64,000 bases of DNA, taken from Sporomusa ovata DSM 2662. Lineage in GTDB: Bacteria > Bacillota > Negativicutes > Sporomusales > Sporomusaceae. The notes under the pieces were generated by a model that was not told the DNA's origin, did not search any database, and worked only from the letters and a program-made list of their open reading frames with translations. Of the stretch, positions 39,481 to 48,439 are shown one piece after another (positions within the stretch are counted from its first letter, which is position 1; each line of letters starts with the position of its first letter). The position numbers were made by a program, and so were the translations under genes. The stretch covers positions 1,007,001 through 1,071,000 of the forward strand of contig NZ_ASXP01000002.1 of the NCBI RefSeq assembly GCF_000445445.1, read 5' to 3'.

Positions 39481-40433
39481 GTAAATTTTTATATGGTAGA
39501 AAATACCGAGTCTTGGTGGCAGGTAAAGATAATGTAGCCTTAGATGTTTCTAATCTGCGATGTACTTTTCACATTGAAAAGACAGCGCGTGCGCTGTCTA
39601 ATTATGCAGAAATAAGTATTTATAACCTAACGTCCAGTACTGAAATGGCGATAGTAAAGGAAGGGGATCGCGTAATTGTCGAGGCCGGATATGACGGATT
39701 TATTGATACCGAAACTGGACAAAAAACAGATACAAAGCAATATGGTAAAATATTCGATGGGGATATTCTTCAGCCATTAAGAGACCGTGAAGATAATGTT
39801 AACTACCGCTTAACCTTAGTTTGTCAGGATGGGGAAGATTTCTTAAATAGATCGCTCGTTCGTAAAACCATAGGAGCCGGATTAGAACAAAGGCAAATCA
39901 TTAATAAGATAGTGTCGGAGGCTAAAACCCTAACAGGCATAGGAAGAATATCATCAAACCTCAGCACTCAAAAATTGCCACGTGGTAAAGTGTTTTTTGG
40001 TACTCCGAAAAATTATTTAAGTAATATAGCTAATGATAATGGTGCTACCTTTTGGGTGGATGATGGGCAAGTAAATATTGCAAAAGCAACTGATGTACCC
40101 GTTGAAGAGGCACTGGTGCTAACGCCTCAAAATGGGTTAATAGGGACTCCTCAACAAACGTTTGGCGGCATAACCTTTAAATGCTTGTTAAATCCTTCAT
40201 TAAAGTTAATGAACATGATTAAAATTGATAACTCTGATATAAGAAGATTGAAATGGACTCAGGAAATGAAAATGACGGCTTTAGACCAAGATGGGCAATA
40301 TCAGATCTACAAAATGATCTACACGGGTGATACTCGCGGGGATGAGTGGTATGTAGATGTAGAAGGGATAAGTCGTAATGGCTTAATGCCCCTGCCTTTA
40401 ATGCTTGACAATGCGACACAAAATCCTTTTTAA
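39477..40433 (+). CDS. Baseplate hub protein
   Basis: A 318-residue protein with RKYRVLVAGKDNVALDVSNLRCTFHIEKTARALSNYAEISIYNLTSSTE, the typical start of hub proteins related to T4 gp27 and Mu gpP in phages of Bacillota. It continues with GDRVIVEAGYDG, GKIFDGDILQPLRDREDNVNYRLTLVCQDGEDFLNRS and a C-terminal GVIFGG-like TFGGITFKCLLNPSLKLMNMIKI. It overlaps the plug gene and is followed by the puncturing spike. Confidence 0.88.
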   Translation: MSKFLYGRKYRVLVAGKDNVALDVSNLRCTFHIEKTARALSNYAEISIYNLTSSTEMAIVKEGDRVIVEAGYDGFIDTETGQKTDTKQYGKIFDGDILQPLRDREDNVNYRLTLVCQDGEDFLNRSLVRKTIGAGLEQRQIINKIVSEAKTLTGIGRISSNLSTQKLPRGKVFFGTPKNYLSNIANDNGATFWVDDGQVNIAKATDVPVEEALVLTPQNGLIGTPQQTFGGITFKCLLNPSLKLMNMIKIDNSDIRRLKWTQEMKMTALDQDGQYQIYKMIYTGDTRGDEWYVDVEGISRNGLMPLPLMLDNATQNPF

Positions 40434-40445
40434 GGTGGTGAACAG

Positions 40446-41057
40446 ATGTATTCAATACCAGAAAGATTAAAAGAGGATAATGACCTTTATAGGAAGATGC
40501 TGTCGTCACTTGCTACTAATCTTCGCGTAGCTATGCCTGGGATAATTGAGTCATATGACCCTGCCACTCAAACGGCCACAATACAGCCCGCCATCCGCGA
40601 AAAAGTTAATATTAACGGGAATCAGGAGTGGACGAACATACCTTTATTGGTTGACGTCCCTATTTTATTTCCCCGTGCCGGAGGCTATGCAATTACATTC
40701 CCGGTATCTGCGGGTGATGAATGCCTGGTTTTTTTCGCGGACTGTTGCTATGATGCGTTTTGGCAGTCTGGCGGTGTGCAAAATCAGATTGACCGGCGAA
40801 GGCATGATCTGTCTGACGGTTTGGCCATCGTGACAGGTATTTCACAGCCGAACAAGTTATCCAGTGTATCGTCCAGTGGCTTGCAAATCCGTAATGACAC
40901 GGGAAGTGCGGTAATTGAAATAGTCGGCGGTAATATCAGCATCAACTCAGGTAATATCAGTATCGGCCCCAACACTACTATTGATGGTCGCTTATTTCTC
41001 AGCCATACACACAGCGGGGTACTATCTGGGAGTAGCAACACCGGGGGTGTCGTATGA
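40446..41057 (+). CDS. Gp138-like membrane-puncturing spike protein
   Basis: A 203-residue protein. The N-terminal OB-like domain (MPGIIESYDPATQTATIQPAIREKV ... LVDVPILFPRAGGYAITFPVSAGDECLVFFADCC) matches the Gp138_N spike group. The C-terminal part is a repetitive beta structure (GGNISINSGNISIGPNTTIDGRLFLSHTHSGVLSG); the HTH of SHTHSG is typical of the iron-binding spike tip. It starts after AAGGTGGTGA and overlaps the next gene by four bases. It pierces the outer layer of the host at contraction. Confidence 0.87.
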   Translation: MYSIPERLKEDNDLYRKMLSSLATNLRVAMPGIIESYDPATQTATIQPAIREKVNINGNQEWTNIPLLVDVPILFPRAGGYAITFPVSAGDECLVFFADCCYDAFWQSGGVQNQIDRRRHDLSDGLAIVTGISQPNKLSSVSSSGLQIRNDTGSAVIEIVGGNISINSGNISIGPNTTIDGRLFLSHTHSGVLSGSSNTGGVV

Positions 41058-41416
41058 TTTACCGAAGGCTAGATAGTAATGGCGATTATGTTTTTGGCTC
41101 AAACCAGCAAGCATTTATTTCCAAGGCAGACGCTGTAGCACAGGCGATTTACACGCGCCTTAAATTATTACTTGCAGAGTGGTGGGAAGACACGCAAGAT
41201 GGACTGCCGCTCTTCCAATCCATACTCGGGGTGCGGACGAACAGAGGTAAGCAGGCCATTGATATTATTATCCAAGACCGGATAAGAGGTACAACCGATG
41301 TAACTGGTATCTACAATTTTACGAGTACCTTTGACAACGAAACAAGGCAATACTCATTTAAATGCCAGGTTGATACAGCATATGGCCAGGTTGACTTTGG
41401 GGAGGTGACTTTCTAG
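41054..41416 (+). CDS. Baseplate wedge protein, gp25-like
   Basis: A 120-residue protein: DAVAQAIYTRLKLLLAEWWEDTQDGLPLFQSILGVRTNRGKQAIDIIIQDRIRGTTDVTGIYNFTSTFDNETRQYSFKCQVDTAYGQVDF. This pattern and its place before the gp47-like gene fit T4 gp25-like or DUF2634-type wedge proteins that start sheath polymerisation. The start overlaps the spike stop (ATGA). Confidence 0.82.
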   Translation: MIYRRLDSNGDYVFGSNQQAFISKADAVAQAIYTRLKLLLAEWWEDTQDGLPLFQSILGVRTNRGKQAIDIIIQDRIRGTTDVTGIYNFTSTFDNETRQYSFKCQVDTAYGQVDFGEVTF

Positions 41417-41417
41417 C

Positions 41418-42593
41418 ATGGCGTACTTCACGCCTTATATTGATAGTGCAGGGCTTCATATACCGACATATACTGATATTCGTGATGATTTAATTGAGCA
41501 GGCAAAATCAATATATGGGCAGGACATCTACCTCGAAAATGATAGCATGGACTATCAGTATCTCTCTGTCTTTGCGTTAAAAATCAGCGATACTCTGCAG
41601 GCTGTACAACTCGCCTATAATAACCGCAGCCCGTCAACGTCCATTGGGTCAGCTTTGGACGCTGTAGTTAAAATAAATGGTATCTATCGAAAAATGGCAT
41701 CTTATTCGACTTGTAGCGTTACTTTAATGGGAACCTCGGGAACGCTCATAACGGATGGCATTGTTCAGGATGCAAGCGGGTACAACTGGTCATTACCTGC
41801 ATCAGTTACTATATCGAATACTGGCTCAATAACGGTCACGGCAACGTGTCAAACAATTGGGGCAATCAGTGCTCAAATCGGTGATATTACTAAAATAATC
41901 ACGCCGACAAAAGGCTGGATTAGTGTAACAAACAACGTAATAGCTTCTACAGGGCAGGCTGTAGAAGTTGATTCCGCATTGCGATCAAGGCAGGCAATAA
42001 GTACGGAAAACCCTAGCCAGACTATTTTGGATGGTATTTTCGGAGCAATCAGCTCCCTGGAAAGCGTTACCCGCTTAAAACTATATGAAAATGATACAGG
42101 CGAAGTAGACGCTGATGGTCTTCCACCCCATAGCCTTACTGCTGTAGTGGAGGGCGGAAAAGATGAAGATATCGCAAATGCGATCTATGTACGCAAAACG
42201 CCTGGCGCTTATACGAATGGAACCACGGCGTTATTGATAAATAATGACCGTGGACAAACTTTTTTGATCCGGTTTTATCGTCCAGCTTATGTCATTGTTG
42301 ATACAACGATTACACTTAAGGCACTTGCCGGTTACACTACGGCGACTACTGATGCAATAAAAGCTGCAGTTGCTAATTATCAAGACTCCCTGCAGATTGG
42401 TGATGATCTTTCTATATCCAGCACATGGGGTGCGGCGTTGTCTGTTATACCGAGCTTAAAAAAACCCTTATTTTCCATAACATCTTTAACTATTGGGCGC
42501 CATGGACAATACCAGAGTGCTGCCGATATTGTAACTTCCTTTAATGAAGTTACTCAGGGAGATACTGAAAATATTGTGGTAAATATCGTATAA
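41418..42593 (+). CDS. Baseplate J protein, Mu gp47-like
   Basis: A 391-residue wedge protein: LHIPTYTDIRDDLIEQAKSIYGQDIYLENDSMDYQYLSVFALKISDTLQAVQLAYNNRSPSTSIGSALDAVVKINGI is the typical start of baseplate J proteins, followed by SVTLMGTSGTLITDGIVQDASGYNWSLPASV and the SRQAISTENPSQTILDGI stretch. The end IVTSFNEVTQGDTENIVVNIV is also family-like. It lies directly behind the gp25-like gene and would form the baseplate wedge rim. Confidence 0.92.
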   Translation: MAYFTPYIDSAGLHIPTYTDIRDDLIEQAKSIYGQDIYLENDSMDYQYLSVFALKISDTLQAVQLAYNNRSPSTSIGSALDAVVKINGIYRKMASYSTCSVTLMGTSGTLITDGIVQDASGYNWSLPASVTISNTGSITVTATCQTIGAISAQIGDITKIITPTKGWISVTNNVIASTGQAVEVDSALRSRQAISTENPSQTILDGIFGAISSLESVTRLKLYENDTGEVDADGLPPHSLTAVVEGGKDEDIANAIYVRKTPGAYTNGTTALLINNDRGQTFLIRFYRPAYVIVDTTITLKALAGYTTATTDAIKAAVANYQDSLQIGDDLSISSTWGAALSVIPSLKKPLFSITSLTIGRHGQYQSAADIVTSFNEVTQGDTENIVVNIV

Positions 42594-42605
42594 GGAGGGG
42601 TTGGA

Positions 42606-43250
42606 GTGGCGATTGATACATACTTAAACCTAGTTACGTCTCAGTATCGCGACAGCCCTAACTTTATAAACTGGTTAACCACGGCGCTACAAAAAGGCGA
42701 AGACATAACCGAACTGCTTTCTCAATTCGAGAGTAAGTTTGATATTGATACCGCTGTCGGGAAGCAACTAGATACTTTGGGAGAACTTATTGGACGCAGC
42801 CGGAAGCTTACTTTTCAGCCGTCTAATGGGGTAAGCCCGATTCTAGACGACGAGCCATACCGGACCGTGTTAAAAGCAAAAATAGCAATTAATCAGTGGG
42901 ATGGTACTATTCCAGGGGTTTACGAATATTGGAATGTTTTATTTCCCCAGTTATATCTTGAAATTTACGACAATCAAGATATGACAATGGATATTATCGT
43001 GGTAGGGTTATCCTCTACGTTGTTACAGCAATTACTACAAAATGGATATCTAACTCCCAAGCCTGAGGGGGTACGGGTGAACTACATTACTGTAAACAGG
43101 CCAATTTTTGCCTATGACATGGATACCACGGCCATGAAGGGGTATGATCAATCCTATTGGCAGGGTGGTGGGATAAGACTGGATGCAAATGTTTTTGGCT
43201 ATGGATCGTCAAATGAACTAATTGGTGGATATGGAGGCGCATGGTCTTAA
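42606..43250 (+). CDS. DUF2612 baseplate protein
   Basis: A 214-residue protein starting at GTG 42606 after AGGAGG. NLVTSQYRDSPNFINWLTTALQKGEDITELLSQFESKFDIDTAVGKQLDTLGELIGRSRKLTF and LDDEPYRTVLKAKIAINQWDGTIPGVYEYW are the mark of DUF2612 proteins (equivalent to gp48/wedge proteins between gpJ and tail fibres). The stop overlaps the next ATG (TAATG), so translation continues directly into the fibre gene. Confidence 0.88.
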   Translation: MAIDTYLNLVTSQYRDSPNFINWLTTALQKGEDITELLSQFESKFDIDTAVGKQLDTLGELIGRSRKLTFQPSNGVSPILDDEPYRTVLKAKIAINQWDGTIPGVYEYWNVLFPQLYLEIYDNQDMTMDIIVVGLSSTLLQQLLQNGYLTPKPEGVRVNYITVNRPIFAYDMDTTAMKGYDQSYWQGGGIRLDANVFGYGSSNELIGGYGGAWS

Positions 43251-44212
43251 TGGCTACAAGCAATTTTAAAATTTTTGATCAGAATAAAGGAAATATAATG
43301 GCCGATGTTGATTATTTAACTAATGATCAGCGTCTTGGCGGAGTGGTACCAGGAAAAGCAATATCTGCGCTGCACAATAAAATTTATTATCAAGCGTCAA
43401 TTATGGCGGCAGCCATCGCTCAATTTGTTGTAACGCAGGAGTTCGATGCTACGGATGAAGACTTTGCCACTTTAACACAAAATATATATAGTGCTATTGC
43501 AAAAGCTGGTGGTGCCGGCGTTTTATTCTGGCAACCAAATTACACATATAAAATCGGTGATATTGTTTTCAGTAAAAAGCTGGGAATGTATCGCTATTTT
43601 TATTGCAAAGTGGCCGGAAATAGTAACTACACTGAGCCTACTTGGGCGGATGTAGGTGAAGAGACCATTGATAGTACTGTAACTTGGGTTACCCATGTGG
43701 GATCAGATGCCCGCACTCTAGGGGGAGCTACTAAAGATGATATCATAATCCCTGTTGGATCAATTATTTACAGAGCTAATACAATAGTTCCTAGTGGTTT
43801 TTTAAAATGTGATGGGTCGGCAATATCAAGAACAACCTATGCCGCGCTCTATTCGGAAATAGGGACTGTTTTCGGCATTGGTAATGGTAGTACGACTTTT
43901 AACTTACCGGACTTGCGCGGAGAGTTTATTCGTGGTTGGGATAATGGTCGGGGCGTAGATAGCGGGCGAGTGTTTGGTAGCAATCAGGGGGATACCTTAA
44001 AACTTCATGGTCATCCTATGTTTGTCCATACATATCAAGAAACAACATTCCAGAGTTATACTACAGGTAGTATTCCATTGGGGAGCGGCGGAACTGTATA
44101 CAGTGCATATACAGGAACCCCTAATGCAACAACAGGCCAGCAGATTGGTGGCAGTGGTGGAACAGAAACCAGACCGCGTAACATTGCGTTGACGGCCTTA
44201 ATTAAATATTAG
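43250..44212 (+). CDS. Tail fibre with collar domain
   Basis: A 320-residue receptor-binding protein. The N-terminus (MATSNFKIFDQNKGNIMADVDYLTNDQRLGGVVPGKAISALHNK) is shared with the next gene and probably anchors both to the baseplate. A carbohydrate-binding-like unit (WQPNYTYKIGDIVFSKKLGMYRYFYCKVAGNSNYTEPTW) follows near 90-130. A tail collar domain ends the protein (GFLKCDGSAISRTTYAALYSEIGTVFGIGNGSTTFNLPDLRGEFIRGW, then RPRNIALTALIKY). It starts at ATG 43250, overlapping the previous TAA. Confidence 0.9.
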   Translation: MATSNFKIFDQNKGNIMADVDYLTNDQRLGGVVPGKAISALHNKIYYQASIMAAAIAQFVVTQEFDATDEDFATLTQNIYSAIAKAGGAGVLFWQPNYTYKIGDIVFSKKLGMYRYFYCKVAGNSNYTEPTWADVGEETIDSTVTWVTHVGSDARTLGGATKDDIIIPVGSIIYRANTIVPSGFLKCDGSAISRTTYAALYSEIGTVFGIGNGSTTFNLPDLRGEFIRGWDNGRGVDSGRVFGSNQGDTLKLHGHPMFVHTYQETTFQSYTTGSIPLGSGGTVYSAYTGTPNATTGQQIGGSGGTETRPRNIALTALIKY

Positions 44213-44224
44213 GAAGTGAAATAG

Positions 44225-46846
44225 TTGGCTACTAATAATTTTAAAGTATTTAATGAAACTTTCACCGCCGCCATGTCTGATGAAGATTATGCGAGTTCGA
44301 CGCAAAGGCAAAATGGGGTAGCTCCTGGATTCGCCGATCCGACGCTGCATAATAAACTTTTCCGTCAAACTTCCCTGATGGCGTCAGCTATTGGTCAGGC
44401 CTTTGCGGACAAAGGGTATGATGTTAGCGATAGCGACTACGACAGTTTAGTAAATGTGCTTAACAATATAGCTCTCACAGGAGATGTTGCTATCGCTAAT
44501 GTCGAATCCACTAGCTACGGCGTAATAAGTGGCTGTGAAATCCTGGCCCAAGATACTCCGGATATGACGGTTAAATTCGGCACGTTGGGGACAAATAAGG
44601 TACACATGCCAAGTGGCAAACCTTATACATTGTCTTCTGTTTCATCATTGGCGATATTGACAGCACATGCGACGCTACCGAGATTAGATTTAATTTATGT
44701 GAATTCACTTGGCCTGGTTGCGTATACTGCTGGTACGGCGGCAATGAATCCATTTGCCCCAAGTTTGCCTGATGGTGCGGTAAAACTTACTACTATTACT
44801 GTCCCTGCTGGTACAACGGGAATTCTAAGTGAAAATATTGAGGGAAACAATAGATCAAAAAATTACATAATATCTAGTTCTGAACGTCCTGATAACCCAA
44901 GCAAAAATTTAGTCTGGCTTGATTCGTCAAACAATGAACTCAAGCTGTACAGCGGATCTGAATTTGTGCCTTTTAACGTTTATAATGTTTTTAATGTAAA
45001 GTCTTTCGGCGCTAAGGGTGATGGGGTAACCGACGATACAGTAGCAATACAGGCAGCAACCGACGCTGCAAACGGAGGAACAGTTTTTTTCCCTGACGGC
45101 GAATACCTAATTAATCCTGTTATAAACTATGGCGTATTGAATTATGGCACACCGGCGCTTCCTGCAGATTTTGCATTAGTTTTTACCGTGCCGGTAAAGT
45201 GGCAAGGTCATAACGCAATAATCATAACCGATAACGATACTACCGGGGGCAGAGATACTGCTTGGAAAAACGGTATTGCTTGTACTAAATACTCCGAATT
45301 CGATGGCATTATCTTTAAAATGAAAAATTTAGAGCCTTATTCTGGTCGCCATTTGCATTTTGTGGGTACATCCACAGAGAAGACGGGTTTTAAAGTGACC
45401 AACTGCACATTTGTTGGTGGTTATCAGTCAATTGCACTTTATGATTACATCGATGGCGTACTAATAGAGGACTGCATTTTTGACAACACGGTAGGTAAAG
45501 GTGGATACGGCATTTATGCAGATGATTGCAGATGGTGTAAAAACATCCATATTAACCGTAATAAGTTTTTAGGCAGTCCTAAGGGGGACGCAATCGAATT
45601 TAATAATGATGGACATACCATTGCAATAGGCGATACAAATAAAACTCAACGTAATATAGCTGCTGGCGAATATACGGAAAACGTGTACATTACAAACAAT
45701 TATATCACTGGTTATACGTCAACAGAACCCGCCGCAGGACTCGGTATGGGGTTTGCAGGAAAAATGAACAATGTCGTTATCGAGAAAAATATTATTACCG
45801 ATTGTTATGCAAATTGCATTCATTTCGAATATTTGTATCTGAGACAAAACGACATCCCGACAAATATTACCATTCGCAACAATACTGTAAAAACACTGGA
45901 AAATGCGCCAAGTAGTTCTATCGGTATTGCTTTTTCGACTTGGCCCGAAGTCGTAGAATCAGATATTGATTGGTCAAAACATCAAAATATCATTATCACG
46001 GGAAACGAAATTGCAACAAATAATTGTCATTGTATAATTGGTAAGTTTGTAAATGGGATAGAAGTATTTCAGAATAAACTTACATCAACGCTTCGTAGTG
46101 CTACCCAATTACAAGGGTGTGATAATGTTAAGATTTCTAATAATAAAGTAACTGATAGTAAAAAAGGTGTGTCCTTTGCAGGTGGATATGGCAAAGGTAA
46201 AAAAATCACGATAACCGGCAACACCTTCAATAATGTCGAAACAGTTTATGATAATGGTGAAACAGCAACCTCTGTTCCGAATTTCGCAATTAGTGGTAAT
46301 AGCTATATTCGATGCAAAAACATGATAAATGACGCAAACGCAACAGGGTATTCATTAACAGGATTCAGCGAAACTATATTGGGAGGGTTGTTTGTAAAAC
46401 AGGCGAATTATGGTGTTGGGAGTACGCCTTGCGGTATTCAACTTGTCGGGCAAGATTTTACCCTAGAGGATAATAGTAATTTATCAGCATATTACCAAAT
46501 TTACAGGAGAAAAATTGGTAATAGTGTGTTTCCAGGTACCAGGGTGTATTCAACGGCATCCACTACTGTAAAATCTGCTAACCTGCACGGTTGTATTTAT
46601 GCTGGATATCTAAATAGTGCTAATGTACTAGCGACAACAACAGCCGGAAGTAATGTCGTTGCTGTATCGGCTGTATCTGAGTATTTGCTACCTGGTATGT
46701 TTATCGCTATAGCTGGATCAGGGCTATCTGCAACAGCCTGTGTGATAGATATTGACGTGCCAAGCAAACTAGTTTATCTATCGGAAAATGCAACAACAGC
46801 AGTAAGCAACGTCCAGATAACAGCTATTCAAGCTACATTTAATTAA
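44225..46846 (+). CDS. Tailspike with beta-helix (pectate lyase-like) domain
   Basis: An 873-residue protein starting at TTG 44225. The first 85 residues resemble the N-terminus of the preceding fibre (MATNNFKVFNETFTAAMSDEDYASSTQRQNGVAPGFADPTLHNK). Residues about 255-300 have NVKSFGAKGDGVTDDTVAIQAATDAANGGTVFFPDGEY, the start of right-handed beta-helix spikes; a long run of N-rich coils follows. The C-terminal third is different and may bind the receptor. Such proteins often cut surface polysaccharide. No catalytic residues can be named. Confidence 0.88.
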   Translation: MATNNFKVFNETFTAAMSDEDYASSTQRQNGVAPGFADPTLHNKLFRQTSLMASAIGQAFADKGYDVSDSDYDSLVNVLNNIALTGDVAIANVESTSYGVISGCEILAQDTPDMTVKFGTLGTNKVHMPSGKPYTLSSVSSLAILTAHATLPRLDLIYVNSLGLVAYTAGTAAMNPFAPSLPDGAVKLTTITVPAGTTGILSENIEGNNRSKNYIISSSERPDNPSKNLVWLDSSNNELKLYSGSEFVPFNVYNVFNVKSFGAKGDGVTDDTVAIQAATDAANGGTVFFPDGEYLINPVINYGVLNYGTPALPADFALVFTVPVKWQGHNAIIITDNDTTGGRDTAWKNGIACTKYSEFDGIIFKMKNLEPYSGRHLHFVGTSTEKTGFKVTNCTFVGGYQSIALYDYIDGVLIEDCIFDNTVGKGGYGIYADDCRWCKNIHINRNKFLGSPKGDAIEFNNDGHTIAIGDTNKTQRNIAAGEYTENVYITNNYITGYTSTEPAAGLGMGFAGKMNNVVIEKNIITDCYANCIHFEYLYLRQNDIPTNITIRNNTVKTLENAPSSSIGIAFSTWPEVVESDIDWSKHQNIIITGNEIATNNCHCIIGKFVNGIEVFQNKLTSTLRSATQLQGCDNVKISNNKVTDSKKGVSFAGGYGKGKKITITGNTFNNVETVYDNGETATSVPNFAISGNSYIRCKNMINDANATGYSLTGFSETILGGLFVKQANYGVGSTPCGIQLVGQDFTLEDNSNLSAYYQIYRRKIGNSVFPGTRVYSTASTTVKSANLHGCIYAGYLNSANVLATTTAGSNVVAVSAVSEYLLPGMFIAIAGSGLSATACVIDIDVPSKLVYLSENATTAVSNVQITAIQATFN

Positions 46847-46860
46847 AGGGGGCTATTACT

Positions 46861-47154
46861 ATGCGAGAGGTAAATAAAACTGTAAATGTAACCAAAACAG
46901 TACAAGAACCGGTCACGATTGTAAAAGAGGACATTGTATATATTGTCGAGTCTAAAGATAGCAACCATATCCACGTGAAATTAAATCTCATTGGCGAAAA
47001 CGGCAACATTGTACAGTGTGAAGAATACGGCATTGACGGAGATAATTATGTATTACTTATGTCAGCTAATCCTAGTTTCGCTCCAAGCAAGCCCGAAAAT
47101 GAATATAGAGAGGAAGACATATGGTATGTTATTGATTTAATAAGAGGCGCATAA
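46861..47154 (+). CDS. Hypothetical protein after tailspike
   Basis: A 97-residue protein beginning MREVNKTVNVTKTVQEPVTIVKEDIVYIVESKDSNHIHVKLNLIGENGNIVQCEEYGIDGDNYVLLMS and ending YREEDIWYVIDLIRGA. It looks like a small beta protein with an acidic end. It lies between the tailspike and holin genes, the place of tail fibre assembly helpers or small decoration proteins; no family is recognised. GGGGGC precedes the ATG. Confidence 0.68.
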   Translation: MREVNKTVNVTKTVQEPVTIVKEDIVYIVESKDSNHIHVKLNLIGENGNIVQCEEYGIDGDNYVLLMSANPSFAPSKPENEYREEDIWYVIDLIRGA

Positions 47155-47184
47155 GCGTCTAATTTTATTTATGGAAGTGATAAT

Positions 47185-47222
47185 ATGCCACGCGAACCAT
47201 GCCGCTGAGAGCGGTTATTTTT
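47185..47222 (+). other. Seven-codon mini-frame plus terminator-like hairpin
   Basis: After GGAAGTGATAAT, ATG 47185 opens MPREPCR and stops at TGA 47206-47208 inside a hairpin (CCGCT with AGCGG around GAG). TTATTTTTATGC follows. The layout and the bases GCGGTTATTTTTATGC match the element at 28342. It stands before the lysis genes and could attenuate them. Confidence 0.5.
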
Positions 47223-47246
47223 ATGCGAACTTATGGGGGTGGGGAA

Positions 47247-47666
47247 TTGGAGTACACGCAAACCGAACTCCGCGTCATGGCGTTATTCTCAACGCTGGGC
47301 GCGGTTTTTTCATGGCTAGTCGGCGGCATAGATGCGCCGCTTCAATATTTTTTGTTGCTCATGACGGCTGATTATTTGACCGGGATGGTCGCCGCGTGGA
47401 AAACCGGGATGCTATCAAGCAGTAAAGCTTTTGATGGTATTAAACGAAAGGTGATTATCCTAGCTGTCGTGGCGTTGGCTAATACAATTGACTGCGCCGG
47501 CAGCATGGGGCATGTGCTACGCGGCATGGTGCTGGTTACATACTCAGTGATGGAAGGTATGTCTATAATAGAAAACGTTGATCGGATGGGGTACTCAGAA
47601 TATATACCTCAGTTTTTAAGGGATAAGCTAGTGCAAATCAGAAATGAGAAAGGGGTAAAGATATGA
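47247..47666 (+). CDS. Phage holin (holin_4 / toxin secretion type)
   Basis: A membrane protein that permits lysin release at a set time. It is 139-140 residues, starting at TTG 47247 (MEYTQTELRVMALFSTLGAVFSWLVGG) behind GGGGGTGGGG. Hydrophobic segments are near 8-25, 30-48, 67-82 and 88-105. PLQYFLLLMTADYLTGMVAAWKTGMLSSSKAFDGIKRKVIIL is the family signature. An earlier ATG at 47223 lies in the hairpin T-run and is less likely. The stop overlaps the lysin gene (ATGA). Confidence 0.88.
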   Translation: MEYTQTELRVMALFSTLGAVFSWLVGGIDAPLQYFLLLMTADYLTGMVAAWKTGMLSSSKAFDGIKRKVIILAVVALANTIDCAGSMGHVLRGMVLVTYSVMEGMSIIENVDRMGYSEYIPQFLRDKLVQIRNEKGVKI

Positions 47667-48226
47667 AAGGTATTGACGTAAGTGAAAACAACGGCACAGT
47701 AGATTGGCAGGCTGTGGCAAATGCTGGCATTGAGTTTGTCATGATCCGTTGCTCGTATGGACTACAATCGAAAGATGAAATGTTTGCCAAGAACGTTGCT
47801 GGTGCAAAAGCTGCTGGCTTAAAAGTTGGCGCATATCATTATAGCTACGCGCTCAGCGTAGAAGATGCAATTCAGGAAGCTGCGAACTGCCGTGAAGCCA
47901 TTGAAAGCACAGGTCAACTATTAGAACTGCCTGTATTCTTTGACATGGAGGATGCGGACGGCTACAAACGCCGCAAGGGATTTGCGTTTGACCCGACAGA
48001 GATAACCGATATGTGCCGGGAATTTATCGATAATGTCGGCTTAGATTGCGGTGTTTATGCATCCTATTCCTGGTTGGCTGATTACATTGATTGGCGGTCA
48101 CTTGGTTGTGCTGTGTGGAATGCACAGTGGGGACGCAATGACGATATCAGGGGTTACATGTGGCAGTATACTGATAACTTAGTAATTGATGGCCGGGCGT
48201 TTGACGGCAATATCAAATATGAATAA
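47663..48226 (+). CDS. GH25 endolysin (N-acetylmuramidase)
   Basis: A lysozyme of glycoside hydrolase family 25, 187 residues, cutting the sugar chain of peptidoglycan. It begins MKGIDVSENNGTVDWQAVANAGIEFVMIRCSYG, with D5 as one catalytic acid, and has LPVFFDMEDADG near 90-99 with the second Asp/Glu pair. MWQYTDNLVIDGRAFDGNIKYE closes the barrel. No signal peptide or wall-binding domain is present, so release depends on the holin, whose gene it overlaps. Confidence 0.95.
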   Translation: MKGIDVSENNGTVDWQAVANAGIEFVMIRCSYGLQSKDEMFAKNVAGAKAAGLKVGAYHYSYALSVEDAIQEAANCREAIESTGQLLELPVFFDMEDADGYKRRKGFAFDPTEITDMCREFIDNVGLDCGVYASYSWLADYIDWRSLGCAVWNAQWGRNDDIRGYMWQYTDNLVIDGRAFDGNIKYE

Positions 48227-48242
48227 ACGAGGAGGCATTATT

Positions 48243-48383
48243 ATGTTAAAAACAATCGGATTGCGGCTATTTTGCTTTTTCTTCGAAGGCAATATAGCTG
48301 AAGGACAAATCGGGATCAATTTAGTTAACCTCAGCATTGCTGTTGCGTTGTTCGCTGTCGGTTTTATTGTAGGGAAAATATAG
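48243..48383 (+). CDS. 46-residue membrane protein in the lysis cassette
   Basis: ATG 48243 follows GAGGAGGC and encodes 46 residues with one clear transmembrane stretch (LSIAVALFAVGFIVGKI) at the end and a hydrophobic N-terminal part (MLKTIGLRLFCFFFEGNIAE). It lies between the lysin and the spanin-like gene, so it may be a second holin or antiholin. No family is recognised. Confidence 0.65.
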   Translation: MLKTIGLRLFCFFFEGNIAEGQIGINLVNLSIAVALFAVGFIVGKI

Positions 48384-48439
48384 GGTAATAAAAATAGCGC
48401 CACCCGATACAGGCGGTGCTTAAGGGAGAGGACGAAATC

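Noticed and set aside
47171..47371. 66-residue frame across the hairpin before the holin
   Set aside because: It reads through the mini-frame, hairpin and holin start in another frame; the sequence is not protein-like.
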